This document shows, piece after piece, positions 27,275 to 38,670 of a stretch of DNA of 64,000 nt. How positions within the stretch are numbered: position 1 is the first letter of the stretch; every line of letters starts with the position of its first letter. A program made the translations under genes and the position numbers. The notes beneath the pieces are model-generated. The model was not told the origin of the DNA, did not search any database, and saw only the letters and a program-made list of their open reading frames with translations. The DNA is from Acanthosoma haemorrhoidale (Eukaryota; Arthropoda; Insecta; Hemiptera; Acanthosomatidae): positions 143,651,937 to 143,715,936 of the forward strand of contig OV884011.1 of assembly GCA_930367205.1 (NCBI GenBank). Reading direction: 5' to 3'.

Positions 27275-30200
27275 CCCGGCTCATCGCAAAATTTATATTT
27301 TTGTTACATCCAAATTCTCCGTGTATATAATTAAATTTGAAATTGACCGTGGCATTCAACGGTTTGTTTGTTTATTCCGAATCCTCAACCTTGACCGGTC
27401 CTAATTTAGGGATACTGATGGTATTTTCCCTCTGCTCTAATTTTTAAAAAAAAGTCGATCCCATTCAGCGGAAAATTTTAGCTTCTTCACATTGTTATTT
27501 TTTCTTCAGCTGCCTTCATTATTTAAAATTCTTTCTCGTGAAGTCCAATAATTTACCAATTAGTTCCTTTTTTTTCACGCCGGATACCTAAGGTTCAGAA
27601 AAAAAAAGTGGAGAGAAGCCTTATTATAGCAAAGCAGTAAATTAATTATTTTTCCACCTGGGATGTTATGCTGTTATATTTACTCCTATTAAGGATTTCT
27701 GGAGGTGCCCACTGTATTAAATGTGTGTTGGATCTTAATTTATAACTAGAATTCACACTGCTTGAGTAGAATTCATACTATTTTATCATCTCAAGAAGGG
27801 AGAGTTTTAGCTCACAGGAAAAAATGCTCTTCGATCGTGGAAAAAAATTGTGAGTTATGAAAATCCTACCACGTATTCTTATAATCTTATTTAACAATAT
27901 TTCATTTAAAACAGGAATAAATACTTTAATTTCCGTTAAATTTCTTATCTCCTATAATCCTCATCTTTTATTTGGCGCTGTAGTGTTTTATACATATAAT
28001 GTAAGTACATTGAAAAACAAAAATTACTTGAAAATTTACTATAGTTACATTTACTACTACTGCCTTCATTGCTTCGAGATCTAATTCAAATTGATTACGT
28101 CTATGTACACTAAAATATGTTCTTACCTGAACCATGTTTTATGCCTTAATGAAGATTGCATCTCGCAGAAATAAAATTTTAATGCTCAGGAAAGGGTGTT
28201 TTACCGAAGCATTAGAATCTTCTACCCGTTGGAAACTTTTTTATAGCCCATGGAATATGTAAATTAGCTCATAATACTCTCTCGGGATTACAGCTACTGG
28301 GTAGTTACTTTATTTTCATACTTGAACATGGGCGAACTTAATTTACTATTCAAAATTACATTTATCTGAAAACATATAATTTTGTACAAATAAAAGTGGT
28401 GGTAAATGTACATAGCAATGTCGGAAAGAAACTCATAATGATTTAAATTATTAATAGATTTAATAAAAATGAGTGAAAAAACTGTTTGACATTGAAAATA
28501 CATCTGATTTATTATGGTGGGAAAAAATTTCTGCTGTTTGTTAAAACACTTCTTATATCTCTGGAGTAGGAAGTTATCGGCCGGAGTATAGTGGACTTGG
28601 CTTCCAATAGACCAGCTTCCTTGACCTACTTGCAAATTTAACTTCCCGGTATAAGTTCGAACTCGGATGCCCCTGAAGTTCTTATAAACAACCCCTCTCC
28701 CTGCCACCCTATCTTCACGAAGCACTCCATGTAAAAATCTATTGCGTTGAAAACAACAGCTTTGTAATTTCTATTTAGCCTTGTTCGATATCTCTAATTT
28801 TAGGGTGAGTCTAAGATAAGTCTGTTTGTAATTAAGTATTTAGCCGTGAGATAGGGCGCTCGTGCTTGGAATACCGTCTTGTTGGTGGGACTTGAGTCAG
28901 ATTGTCTCAGTTTTGGCTCAGTCTTGAATATTAACGATATGCTAACACGTTCTAATTTGGCCAGGGAGAAACGTTTTGAACTCCCTCTTGCCCACTTTCC
29001 AAAACTGTTTCCTTGCGATTGAATGAGTCCGTTTCCAACCATACTTCAAGCATGATATAGGTCCATGTAAACGTTTTGTTTTCACTTACTGTTACACCTG
29101 TGAAACTAAGTCACTGAGCTAGCCATTAACACCGGTGAAAGAACTAGTTAAAAGAGCCATTGCTATTGTTTAAATTTGAGTTTTTTTTCAACTCATCAAT
29201 AATTTTGGTTTGCCACAGCAATGTAGGTTTGTTAGGAAAAATATATGTGTGTATATATACATACTTTCTGAATATTTAAGTAGACTTCTTTTATTATCGT
29301 TAACGCCCTTATGTATATCCAATTAAAGCTAAAGGTAAAGACAACCACCAATTTCTGGTCATGGTTATTAAATGAATTCAGTCCATCTTAATAGCGTTCA
29401 TATTACGAACTAATTACACTATTCACTACATCATACACGCGGCCCTTTATTTGTCTAATATTCGGAATTCTTAAAAAAATAAAACTATTTCTGTATAAAA
29501 ACGCATCTCATTATTTTTACAGTCAGTGTTTAAAAAAATTATGTCGAATACCGCTGGTATCTCTCGATGTCATTTGTTCACTTATTCATTTTTTATTTCG
29601 TTTAGGTATTATTTTTTGGAATATTTAATTTAGTTCATAATATAAATATAAAAATATATTCAGTAATAAATAAAAACAAATCTTTTAAATAGTGATAAGA
29701 AATGGTGAGGCTTCTGTTACATGGATCAGCTTGCATAAAAGATTACGTCAGTTATTTTAGCGCATAAATTAAATAATATATTTATTTGCAGCTAAAATTT
29801 GAATGACGGCATGACGATATTACACAGGCAGGTTTGTTGAGGCCCAACCCCCCAGGGAAGGCCTAAAAACCACCCCTACCCATTATCGGTGATTGTAATG
29901 TAATTAACGACAACTGGCCTCTTCATAAACAGGGCCCTGCCGGCCAATTAGCCCCAACTTTCCAACCCCTGTCTGCCCTGTAATTAAATTGTGGGGCTGA
30001 TTTAAACACTGCACTTTATAATGGTTGCATAATTTTCTAAAAGCGCACCACCCTTCATCCTTGTGTTAGGAAACTAAACATACATTTAGATATTTACATC
30101 GTGTTTACGCTCCATGAGTTTTTGCATTAAATTAATTTTTTTTATTTTTAAAATACACATTAATTGATCTGATATATTTCAGGTGAACATTAAAAGTAAT

Positions 30201-30322
30201 AAAACATATTTTCTATCCGAAACTAAGTGAGAATTTTTTTTTCTGTATTTTGTAAATCGGTGTTAACCCTTCTCCGTTTTACTTGTCATTTTTCCAAATG
30301 CTCACTTACACTGACTAGTTCC
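27275..30322. other. Intron with two GC-richer islands (28580-29040; 29830-30050)
   Basis: The first island carries a minus-strand tRNA B-box-like word (28653-28663, AGTTCGAACTT) without a clear A box. A minus-strand ORF at 28294-28725 has no recognised domain and becomes low-complexity in its second half. The second island (29830-30050) has TAATTA cores at 29901, 29945 (CAATTA) and 29981, plus an E-box-like CAACTG. It looks enhancer-like by composition. The remainder is AT-rich. Confidence 0.4.
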
Positions 30323-30346
30323 TTTTTTTTTTTTTTTTTTTTTTTT
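30323..30346 (-). repeat. Poly-T tract of 24, possible tail of a minus-strand retroposon
   Basis: Twenty-four T residues in a row would be a poly(A) tail for an insertion extending rightwards on the minus strand. The adjoining sequence (about 30347-30540) is pyrimidine-rich on that strand, like a 3' untranslated region. I found no flanking target-site duplication, so a simple homopolymer remains possible. Confidence 0.4.
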
Positions 30347-32059
30347 CCAAAGCTCTCAAAATTTGAAAAGAGGAATGGGGGAAAAATATAATAACATGGA
30401 CTTTATAGGAATGAAAGGGATCCTTTTACTAGGAGGGAACTATTTGAAGGTTGGGTGAAGGAATTGAGGAGTGTGGTAGACCTCGGCTGAGGTGTAAATA
30501 TCTCGGTACTGTGGTGAGAGTGCAGTGAAGGTAACTGAAATATTGCTTAATGTATTGATATATTGATTACTGAATATATGAGCTTCTTATTTTTCTACCC
30601 TTGACGTCTTAAAATATACACAATTTATTTTTAACCATCACTAAGAGCAAGTAATACTTTCTGCTAAAGATATGTTTTACATAACATAACACTAGTTTCA
30701 TTTTCAATATGCTTTTTCTATAAACAATTTTGAATGCAAACAGTTAGAATACGATAGAAATATCTGTTTTACAATTTTTTCAACTATACAATCGATGTAG
30801 TAACAGTGAGTGAAATTTACCATCCACAAACTATTTTAATTGTAGGTAGAGGTAAACTCTAAACGTTAAACGTTAACCAGGTAGTAGTGCATAGTGAAAA
30901 CGAAAAATATAACTCAAAACTATTATTAAATAAAAAAAACTTTGAAAATTTCAATTACGTGGAAATATGAAATGAATAAAAATCTTTTAATCTTATAATT
31001 AAAGAGAAATATTAATAAGGTCAGTACTGTAACTTACAAAGTAATGAAGTCTTAGTTATATTTATATAAATAAAATAAATCATAGTATGAAAGTATGAAA
31101 ATAACATAGGAAGGCTGGAACAAACAAATCCCTTCGTATCAGTACACCGGTTAAAATTGGTAATGGTTGAGAAATCCTTTCGCATACATTGGGAACGTAT
31201 GCTGGCAGCTATGTCTTCCAAACGATAATTATATGACAACGATGAGTTGCTTGCTCGTATATGACGAACGGCGGTCTCTCATAAACGTTGCAGCGTAAAT
31301 GATTCTAAACATCTGTGGAAAAACAGAAGGCAGATACGCTTCATATCTCAACCAAGCAACAACAATGAAGGCTCATCAAATTCACCCTGACTAACTTTGG
31401 TCCATAGTTACTTCCATATGAATGAATATTATAATGTATTATTATTAAACGTATGGTTAAATCAATATTATAAATGGTTTACAAGATTAGTACACTGATC
31501 ATACACAACGCAATTTTCATTAAAAAATAATAAAACGCTAACGTGAGGCGTGAACAGTTGTTAATAAAAATTGAACAATCTTTGGAAAATTTCGTCCTGT
31601 GATTTAAATAAAATATATTGAAAAAAATAATAAATTGGATAGTTTTACAGTAAACATATTAGTTTTTTATATTTTAAACATATCCTAGCTCTATGATAGT
31701 AACAAGCAGTAATTGCCTGTTTATGCAGGATTTTATTCTTTGATTAAACAAATATTGTCCATGTACTATACTGATCACTAATGAATCTATCTCATGTATC
31801 GGGATGTGTAATATAACTTTTTTTTAGTAATTGAAGTTTGAATATTGCTCCAAGTTTTTGAATAATTAAGGTATTGGTGGATGCACGCCTTTTTTTGGAA
31901 TATTTGGGTAACAGTCCGACTGGGTACTCTCAGAGTTGCCAGTCTGAATATCTAACAACTATTGAATAAGTCTCTAAATCCAAAGGGCTGAGTCTCACTA
32001 GCATCTCTCAATATATATATATATGTGTGAAATTTATGCTTTAATCGTTGTAAAGAAAA
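30347..32059. other. Intron, AT-rich, nothing recognised
   Basis: Apart from the sequence next to the poly-T tract at 30323, this stretch shows only AT-rich DNA with scattered stops in all frames. A short (AT)n run lies near 32010-32022. Confidence 0.5.
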
Positions 32060-32206
32060 ATGAATCCGGTAAGCGGAACTGAGGAACTGCCGGACTTACT
32101 GGGCCGGAAGAAGGCCGCAGTTGACAGAGACTTCTGGCGAGAGGAGCTGGATGGATGGCCGACATACATCCCTGCGCCCTCAAGCACCCAAAGCCCACCC
32201 CCCTAA
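32060..32206 (+). other. Small GC-rich ORF of 48 codons, unknown
   Basis: An ATG at 32060 opens a 48-codon frame ending at TAA 32204-32206. The composition is strikingly unlike the AT-rich surroundings: LGRKKAAVDRDFW, then REELDGWP, then a Pro/Ser-rich tail. No family is recognised. It sits about 90 bp left of a 28-T tract, so it may be part of a transposed sequence. There is no ribosomal, splice or polyadenylation evidence that it is expressed. Confidence 0.25.
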
Positions 32207-32292
32207 TGAAGAGGAGTGATTAGAACTTGCGACGTGCCGCATAACTCAGCTGCTACCAGTTAATCCTCCGCTTAAGTCTTGACTTAGCCCTA

Positions 32293-32293
<1 letters not shown>

Positions 32294-32321
<28 letters not shown>
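32294..32321 (-). repeat. Poly-T tract of 28, possible retroposon tail
   Basis: Twenty-eight T residues are followed on the right by about 200 bp of less AT-rich sequence. On the minus strand that sequence reads into an A-tail. No convincing target-site duplication is visible, so the retroposon reading is tentative. Confidence 0.4.
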
Positions 32322-32326
<5 letters not shown>

Positions 32327-32524
32327 TTTTTCTATAGAATTAGTGTCCCTAAGTTTAACAGAATCAGCCGCTTGGTCCGGATTAATTTTATTTATTGTAG
32401 CCCAAACTATAGGACGTAAATTAACCCAGAAAGCTTAGAGGACTTGATTAAAAATCTGAGGCCCTTTATATGGCCCTTTTAAGTCCGAATAGCTCTTCAG
32501 CTTTTCCTAACTATCCCGCTCTTG

Positions 32525-32526
<2 letters not shown>

Positions 32527-32555
<29 letters not shown>
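32527..32555. repeat. (TA)n microsatellite
   Basis: About 29 bp of alternating TA, about 205 bp right of the poly-T tract. Confidence 0.9.
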
Positions 32556-32563
<8 letters not shown>

Positions 32564-35500
32564 AGTCAGCTAAAATCTGGCTCACATCCTTTAACAACAT
32601 ATTGATTTGGATATATTAATATATATAAACCTTTACGTGGAGCTCTCATTTCATATAAGGAAGACATGCTAATTGATAAATTAATTAGAAATGTATAACG
32701 ATTTCGACATCGTGATTAGTAACATAGTTGCCTCTAAAGTGAGCTATAATTATTCAATGTCGTCACAAATGGATTACAAATATTTCTCTCGAGTAGAGGG
32801 ATGAAATTTCCTATGAAAATCGTATATGGTGTTTCAGAAACGTTATAATTAAAAGTAGACTTAAAAGTAGAAATGACTTGCATTAATAAACAAATAGTTA
32901 TCTAACATATCAAAAAGGGCATATAACTAAAAACCGTCTAGTCGTAAGTAAAAATATGTGTAATGTCAAGATAAAGTGTTTTTGTTTCCGTATAACTGCG
33001 CTCCAAACGTCCAAATTTTTAAGAGCAATAGTGTGCTATCTAGATTACTGATGTTGAGAGTTAAATATTGAAAAAGAAATAGATACTTACCTTTGGATCA
33101 ACTAGTTTTCAATTATTTTCATCGAGGTCCTCGTACACCCACCTATGAGATATATTCGTGACCATTGCTTTTATTTATTATGGAGAGTGCAATATTTCAC
33201 CTATTCTCCCCCCCCCCCTTGCGTTCGAGCCCCCGTATGCTTAATGCAGAAAGCTGGTTCTAAAGAGGCTCAGATGCAGCAAGCAAACAGAGCCCTATCC
33301 ATCAATCGGACTTGTAATCGCCTCTGTCGGTAGAGCTTAGCCCGTCGCTAAGCCGCAACACAACTCTCCAGTCACGGTGGCAAATCCGCAACAGTCCAAT
33401 GTACCCATCCTCCCCCAGCGGCACTGTCCCTTCGTTCACATTTACATTATTTTATATCATTATTTATGCACTCATATATGTTTGTTTGTGTAGCGTAATG
33501 CGCCTTAATATACGGCTAGAAGTGTGCGAAATTATCGGGTAACTTTAGTTTTTGTACATCGAAAAAATAAATGAAATATATTTTTGAATATATTAAAGAT
33601 ACTGATACATTCTAGGCCAAAGGTCACCAATTATTTTTCCCGTATGCCCGTTTCAGAATATTTTCAAACTTTCGCTGGACAGGCAAATTATTTTCTGTTT
33701 ATTCATATTTTTTTTCCCGGATGTCGATCACCGACTACCATTTGGTGAATACAGTTCTAGGCTGTGTCTCTGTGTTTGGCCTAAAGGCAACAACTCTTTA
33801 GATAAGCTATTTTAAATGCGTTTTAATATTGGAGCCAGTCCCATTTCTATTTGAATCTGGGAATTCCTAAAGAAACTGTGTGCTCCAGATGCTAGTTAAT
33901 TACTAATTTAGATGTGTGTGTGTTTTTTTAATACAAGCCATTATATGGCACATTCTCGGAGGTCTTGCTATACCTGACAAACCCGTGATCGATGTGGAGC
34001 GAGCCTCTTGTACACCGTCACACCCCAAAGATTCTTTAGTAGTGTTTTGTTCTGAAGTGTTTGGCGTCATGTTCTAATTGCTTGTTTAAGTTTGTACTTC
34101 ATGTTTAATGTGCAGGTTAAACGTCTGTAAAAACAGATATATTCTTAACGAAATGATAGGAAATAGACTGTGAATAAACAATATCGAGATTAGTTGTCCT
34201 CCATAGGTTGGAGTGGTGGGTGGGCTGATCGCTGGTTGGCGCCTGAGGATGACAGTTGTCTGTTGTAAGCGCTTTCCATTTAACTATTACCAATTACCTT
34301 TTGTAGAGAAATGAAAATTGGTGTTATTTAAACCTAAATTGCCGAAATTGGTAGAGGGATGCTTGCAAGAATCGGTGTATTTTACAAATATTTGTTGAAA
34401 CTTTATGGAAAAATTAACAGGTTCCTTGAATCAAAAATATTTCATTTTAATTTACTAAACTTAAAGTCTTTCTTGAAAATTTAGGCTTTTCATATCTCAA
34501 AAGTAACAGAGAAGTGGTCTTTTTACGTTATTTTGGTCGATAAGTTATTTGCACTTAATGTCTGTTCATTTTATTTTATAAATAAACTAATCACGTCATT
34601 TAAAAGTATTGTGTAATTTATACGATTGATAAAATCATTTTTATGACCGTTGTCTTAGGACAATCAGGCCAACAGAATAAAGTCAATCGCTGATGACCTT
34701 AAAGGAACTCCCTTTGGGTTTGATCAAATATTTCCTTCGAATGGGGTGGGTTCTTTCATTACTCGCTCTCACCCATAAGATATACAGTTATGAATAAATC
34801 ATGGTCAAATTTTATTTATTTCACTATTAGGACTCAAAAGTGAAGTTAGTAGCCGTTTTCTTTCTTCACCTTCATCTTCTCTTTTCACTTATAATTTCTT
34901 TCCAACTACCTTTCTTAGTATTACCGACCAATCAATTATTATTACAATCACTTAGATATAAAACATGGTTTACGTTTAGAAATTTTGAGAAAGTTATAAA
35001 AAAGGGTGTATAGGGTAATGGTCGTTACACACCACCTACAGGCTACAAAGTAATAAACTAATTGCATTCGAAAGCTATTCGTTTAGAAAAATATGTCTAA
35101 TGTTTAATTATCACTGTGGAATATTAATTCATTTAATTTTTTCTATAAGTAGAAGTAGGGGGGGGATCCCACTTGACTAACTTGCTTTTTAACTATAAAT
35201 TGCAAAACTTGCGGCGTAAATAATAAAAAAAAAAATCGTACGGATATATATGTTGAGGTTAAAGTAAAAATCACTAGCCAAAAAAAGTATATAGTCTGGC
35301 TTAAAACAGCAATTAATATGTTCACAATCTAAAAATGGAAATTCCGGTCATACACCTAAACTGTATTATACAGTAAAAAGAAGGCGGAAATGGAAACGGT
35401 GGGATCTAGAGAAAAACCCTATGAATATAAATATTTATATGTATGGAAAAATTAAAAAAAGGGATAAAAAAAAGAGGAAGTTTTCACGGTTTATCTTTTA

Positions 35501-38469
35501 ATTGGCGCAGTTTTTGTTAGGAAACTGATTCAGCTTATCTTCAGATGGGGACGGCTCTATCCAGCAATGGACGGGTAAAGCCGGATTTTTAATTTGTTCT
35601 CCAGGGGCAGGAAACTTTCTAATACATTATTATTCTCCCTTGTTGTTATCCCGCGTATTTATATTAATAACCACTTCAGAAAATAAAAAATAGATGGGCG
35701 ATGCTCTGGTATTATTTCACCTCTAATATAACATATGTATTTTCAAAATGTATTTATAAACAAAATTAATGACGCTGCTATTAAACATTAAGACGAGACG
35801 ATTTATCCATACCCGTGCAAACAAAAACATTTTGATTTCGGCTCGCGTTATTTCTATTTTAAAATAAGGCAATGTTTTGACCTGAAAACCGTTAAAGGAT
35901 GTTTTAATTGGCGTAATAGTACTGAGGGCTAATTCATTGAATTCGATGAACCATATACAAAACATTCAATGTTGCTCAACGTGAAACGGCCTGTTATAGC
36001 ATTTTTGTAATATTACGTTCCTCTGAAAATAAAAACAAAACAATCGAACTTTAGATTATCATGCCTCATATTTCAAATTGCTGTCGAGTAACAATTAAAG
36101 AGACTTGTTGCAATTGTTCCGGTGTGTTGTGTAAAGTGATGAAATCGTCTTTTCCACTGTGCAAAAGCCAGTGTCACAGTGGCTCAAACCAAGTATAATA
36201 TTGCCATAAAGTGAAACTCTTAGGGGAAAGAAAAACATTTTCATTTCATCAGACTAACTACAATTAAATTTGTATTCAACCTAATTACGGACTATGAGAA
36301 ACGGAGTTAAAATTTTTACCGAAATTGAATTTACTTAATGGCTGGTTGATCCTGCAGAACGGAGGAAACTTGAAGTTGTAATGACATTTTTCTGTACGAG
36401 CCATTGTGGGAAAAATTAGTAAGAGTAACCAAAGGTATTTAACCAAATATTGTTTCAAACGTCCATCAAATAATGTTCATTAATCCGACAAAAATAGAAC
36501 ACTACAGAGAAACTGGAATAATATATCTATTACGTCTCAATCAATTACCTCCGGGAAAGGAAAGATGATATTTTAACTTATTTCGGATCCCTGGAACTCT
36601 GGGATCTCTTTATTTTATAAAAATGAAAGGTTAAGATTAAAATTTCTCTTCTTACGCTCTATCTTCTAATATGATATTTCTAGTTATTTTATTTTTAAAA
36701 TATTAAATTATGGTATACAAACAAATAAGCTAATGCTAGCCAACCAAATTGATAATGAAATCACTTGCTGTTACGTTTTGTATGTCGATATCCAAGTCGC
36801 TTATTTTAAACAACTGCGACTCTGTATATTCCTCAAAAACGCATTGGATTTTCCTGATTAAGTTCGTAAACACGCTTTAAAATGATAAATAAAAAATATT
36901 TTTTCTTTTTTATGCTCAGAAGTGTTTTGAGTATAAAAGTTCCTTATTTTCCGACTGTTGAGAAATTATTTAAGGAATAATCTAGAAAAAAGTCAAAGAT
37001 ATTCGTAATAATAAATTTTTTGGAGCAAAATCATCTATTTAATCGTGTATTTACCTGACAAATTTGTAAATATTTAATATATTCACAATTTATTCGTTAT
37101 CATTAAAAATATAAAATGAAAATTTGTTTTATAAAAAATATGGAATAGATTTTTTACAGACAATTAGTAAATATCAACAAATAATAGTAATAGTGTTGCA
37201 TTTTCTAATTCATTCATTTTTACATTGAAAAAACTAAATTTATTTATGAAAATGCTTATAACTAATAAACAGGCATGTTGGGTGCCGGAAGGACGCCTAG
37301 ATAGTAGGAGTGATTGAGTGTAGGCCATCCCGCAAGACTGAACGGTCGTGAAGGCGGGGTGTATCTATGGTGCCGGTGTCTGTTATTACTTGGGTGCTTA
37401 CTACATTAGTCTCTACTTATCACAGCAGAAATGTAGATATCGTTATGTATAATTATTTATATATCACGCGAAATGCCTTCAGATTATTCATGTTCATTAC
37501 GTACAAAATAGGTTGAACCTGCTCAATCTTTTATGAATGAAGTACTAAGGTATTAAAGCAAACTATGTTCTATCTCGTCACAGCATATTTGCCATGTTGC
37601 GCTAGTCAAAACAAAAACAACAGCCCAGCTCGAAAGAGGAGGCTCCATTCTCTGAAGTGAATTCCGAATGTAGTTAAGATTTGACATTTTATGTTTTTTC
37701 AACGATTAAGGACCCATAATATACGATAATATGTCATTCTGTTTAAAATTTTTACTTATAGATTGTAAATAGGTGGTTTTCTGTGATCAAAAGGGTGTTA
37801 GAAGACTACTAAACAGTGTACAAGTAAAACCGTTTGGCAATGTAAAATTAATTCGCTTAGGTTAGTATCTGAGGCTCTTGCTGTTATCCTACACGGGGTA
37901 ATCATTTGATAGAAGGATGTTTATAAAATAAGGAGGTAATAAAGGGGATTAGAAACGTGTAATGGCCAAAAACCACTCTTAATAAATCACTAAAATCTAG
38001 CTTGTACTATGATAACGCACGTTTTGTTTAACAGAGGTCTAAAATAACTTTGCCTTTGTCTGGTCAAACTGAAGTTTACTGGCACATAGCCCCACAATAA
38101 TAATGTGCTACCCAAGAAGGACTTAGGGTAACCCATTAGTACCTGCTCAGCCCATAAACACGGTATGGGAATGAAAACTCACTACCTTGAAATCAGCACA
38201 CTTCTAACAATGAAATTTGGCTTTGATCCTAAAATATCACAACAATTAATATGGCTTTGGCCAAAACAAACAGTTTTATTTATTATTTCACTTTTTTCAT
38301 TTCCTTCAAATTTTTCACATAAAGTACAAATGAACTTGTTATCAATGTAAAACAACATTGGAAAATATAAACATAAATCTTGATTGTAATGAAAATTATG
38401 ACGCATCAAAACGTTGTTTTTTTCTATGTTGATGTCATAAATATAAAGTCATTATTGTACCGGTTTCAG
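32556..38469 (+). other. Last part of the 20.9-kb intron
   Basis: AT-rich intron with GC-richer patches at 33190-33430 and 37270-37390. A perfect 8-bp inverted repeat (CCACTGTG...CACAGTGG, 13-nt loop) lies near 36155-36183. A 14-base match to the start of 18S rRNA at 36342-36355 is isolated. The intron ends with CCGGTTTCAG before the exon at 38470. Confidence 0.5.
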
Positions 38470-38670
38470 GACACTACATGCAGGCATGGAAGCGTGGGAT
38501 CGCTATCCTGACTGCCGGCAGCGTGAAGGTGAGCCCAGATGAGAGGTTCCGCCTGGTGGACGGGTACAACCTCGAGATCAGGGACGTTCAGACCCAAGAC
38601 GCAGGTGACTATGTATGCCAGATAGCCACCCTCCAGCCACAGGAGATCACCCACACCGTGGAGATATTGG
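38470..38670 (+). CDS. Klingon/CG7166-like IgSF adhesion protein, exon completing the Ig domain (partial)
   Basis: This 201-bp exon follows TTTCAG and is followed by a perfect GTAAGT donor (38671). It is phase 1 on both sides, with 66 whole codons. Recognisable parts in order are the C-strand Trp in QAWKRG, the ILTAGSVKV stretch, the DGYNLEI E-strand, the F-strand motif DAGDYVCQI with the second disulfide Cys, and the closing HTVEIL. The WKRG...LTAG, DGYNLEI and HTVEIL blocks are typical of the klingon/CG7166/lachesin-like group. It joins the exon at 17404 to give one uninterrupted Ig domain. The C-terminal HTVEIL normally leads into a Pro-rich linker and the second Ig domain, which is not found in the remaining 25 kb. 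Codons are GC-rich compared with the intron. Confidence 0.95.

Noticed and set aside
28294..28725. Minus-strand frame of 143 codons
   Set aside because: No recognisable domain; the second half is rich in Ile, Phe, Tyr and Asn as in chance frames of AT-rich DNA, and there is no promoter or splice support.
36342..36355. Fourteen-base match to the 5' end of 18S rRNA (CTGGTTGATCCTGC)
   Set aside because: The sequence before and after does not continue as rRNA, so it is an isolated match and not an rRNA gene or fragment.
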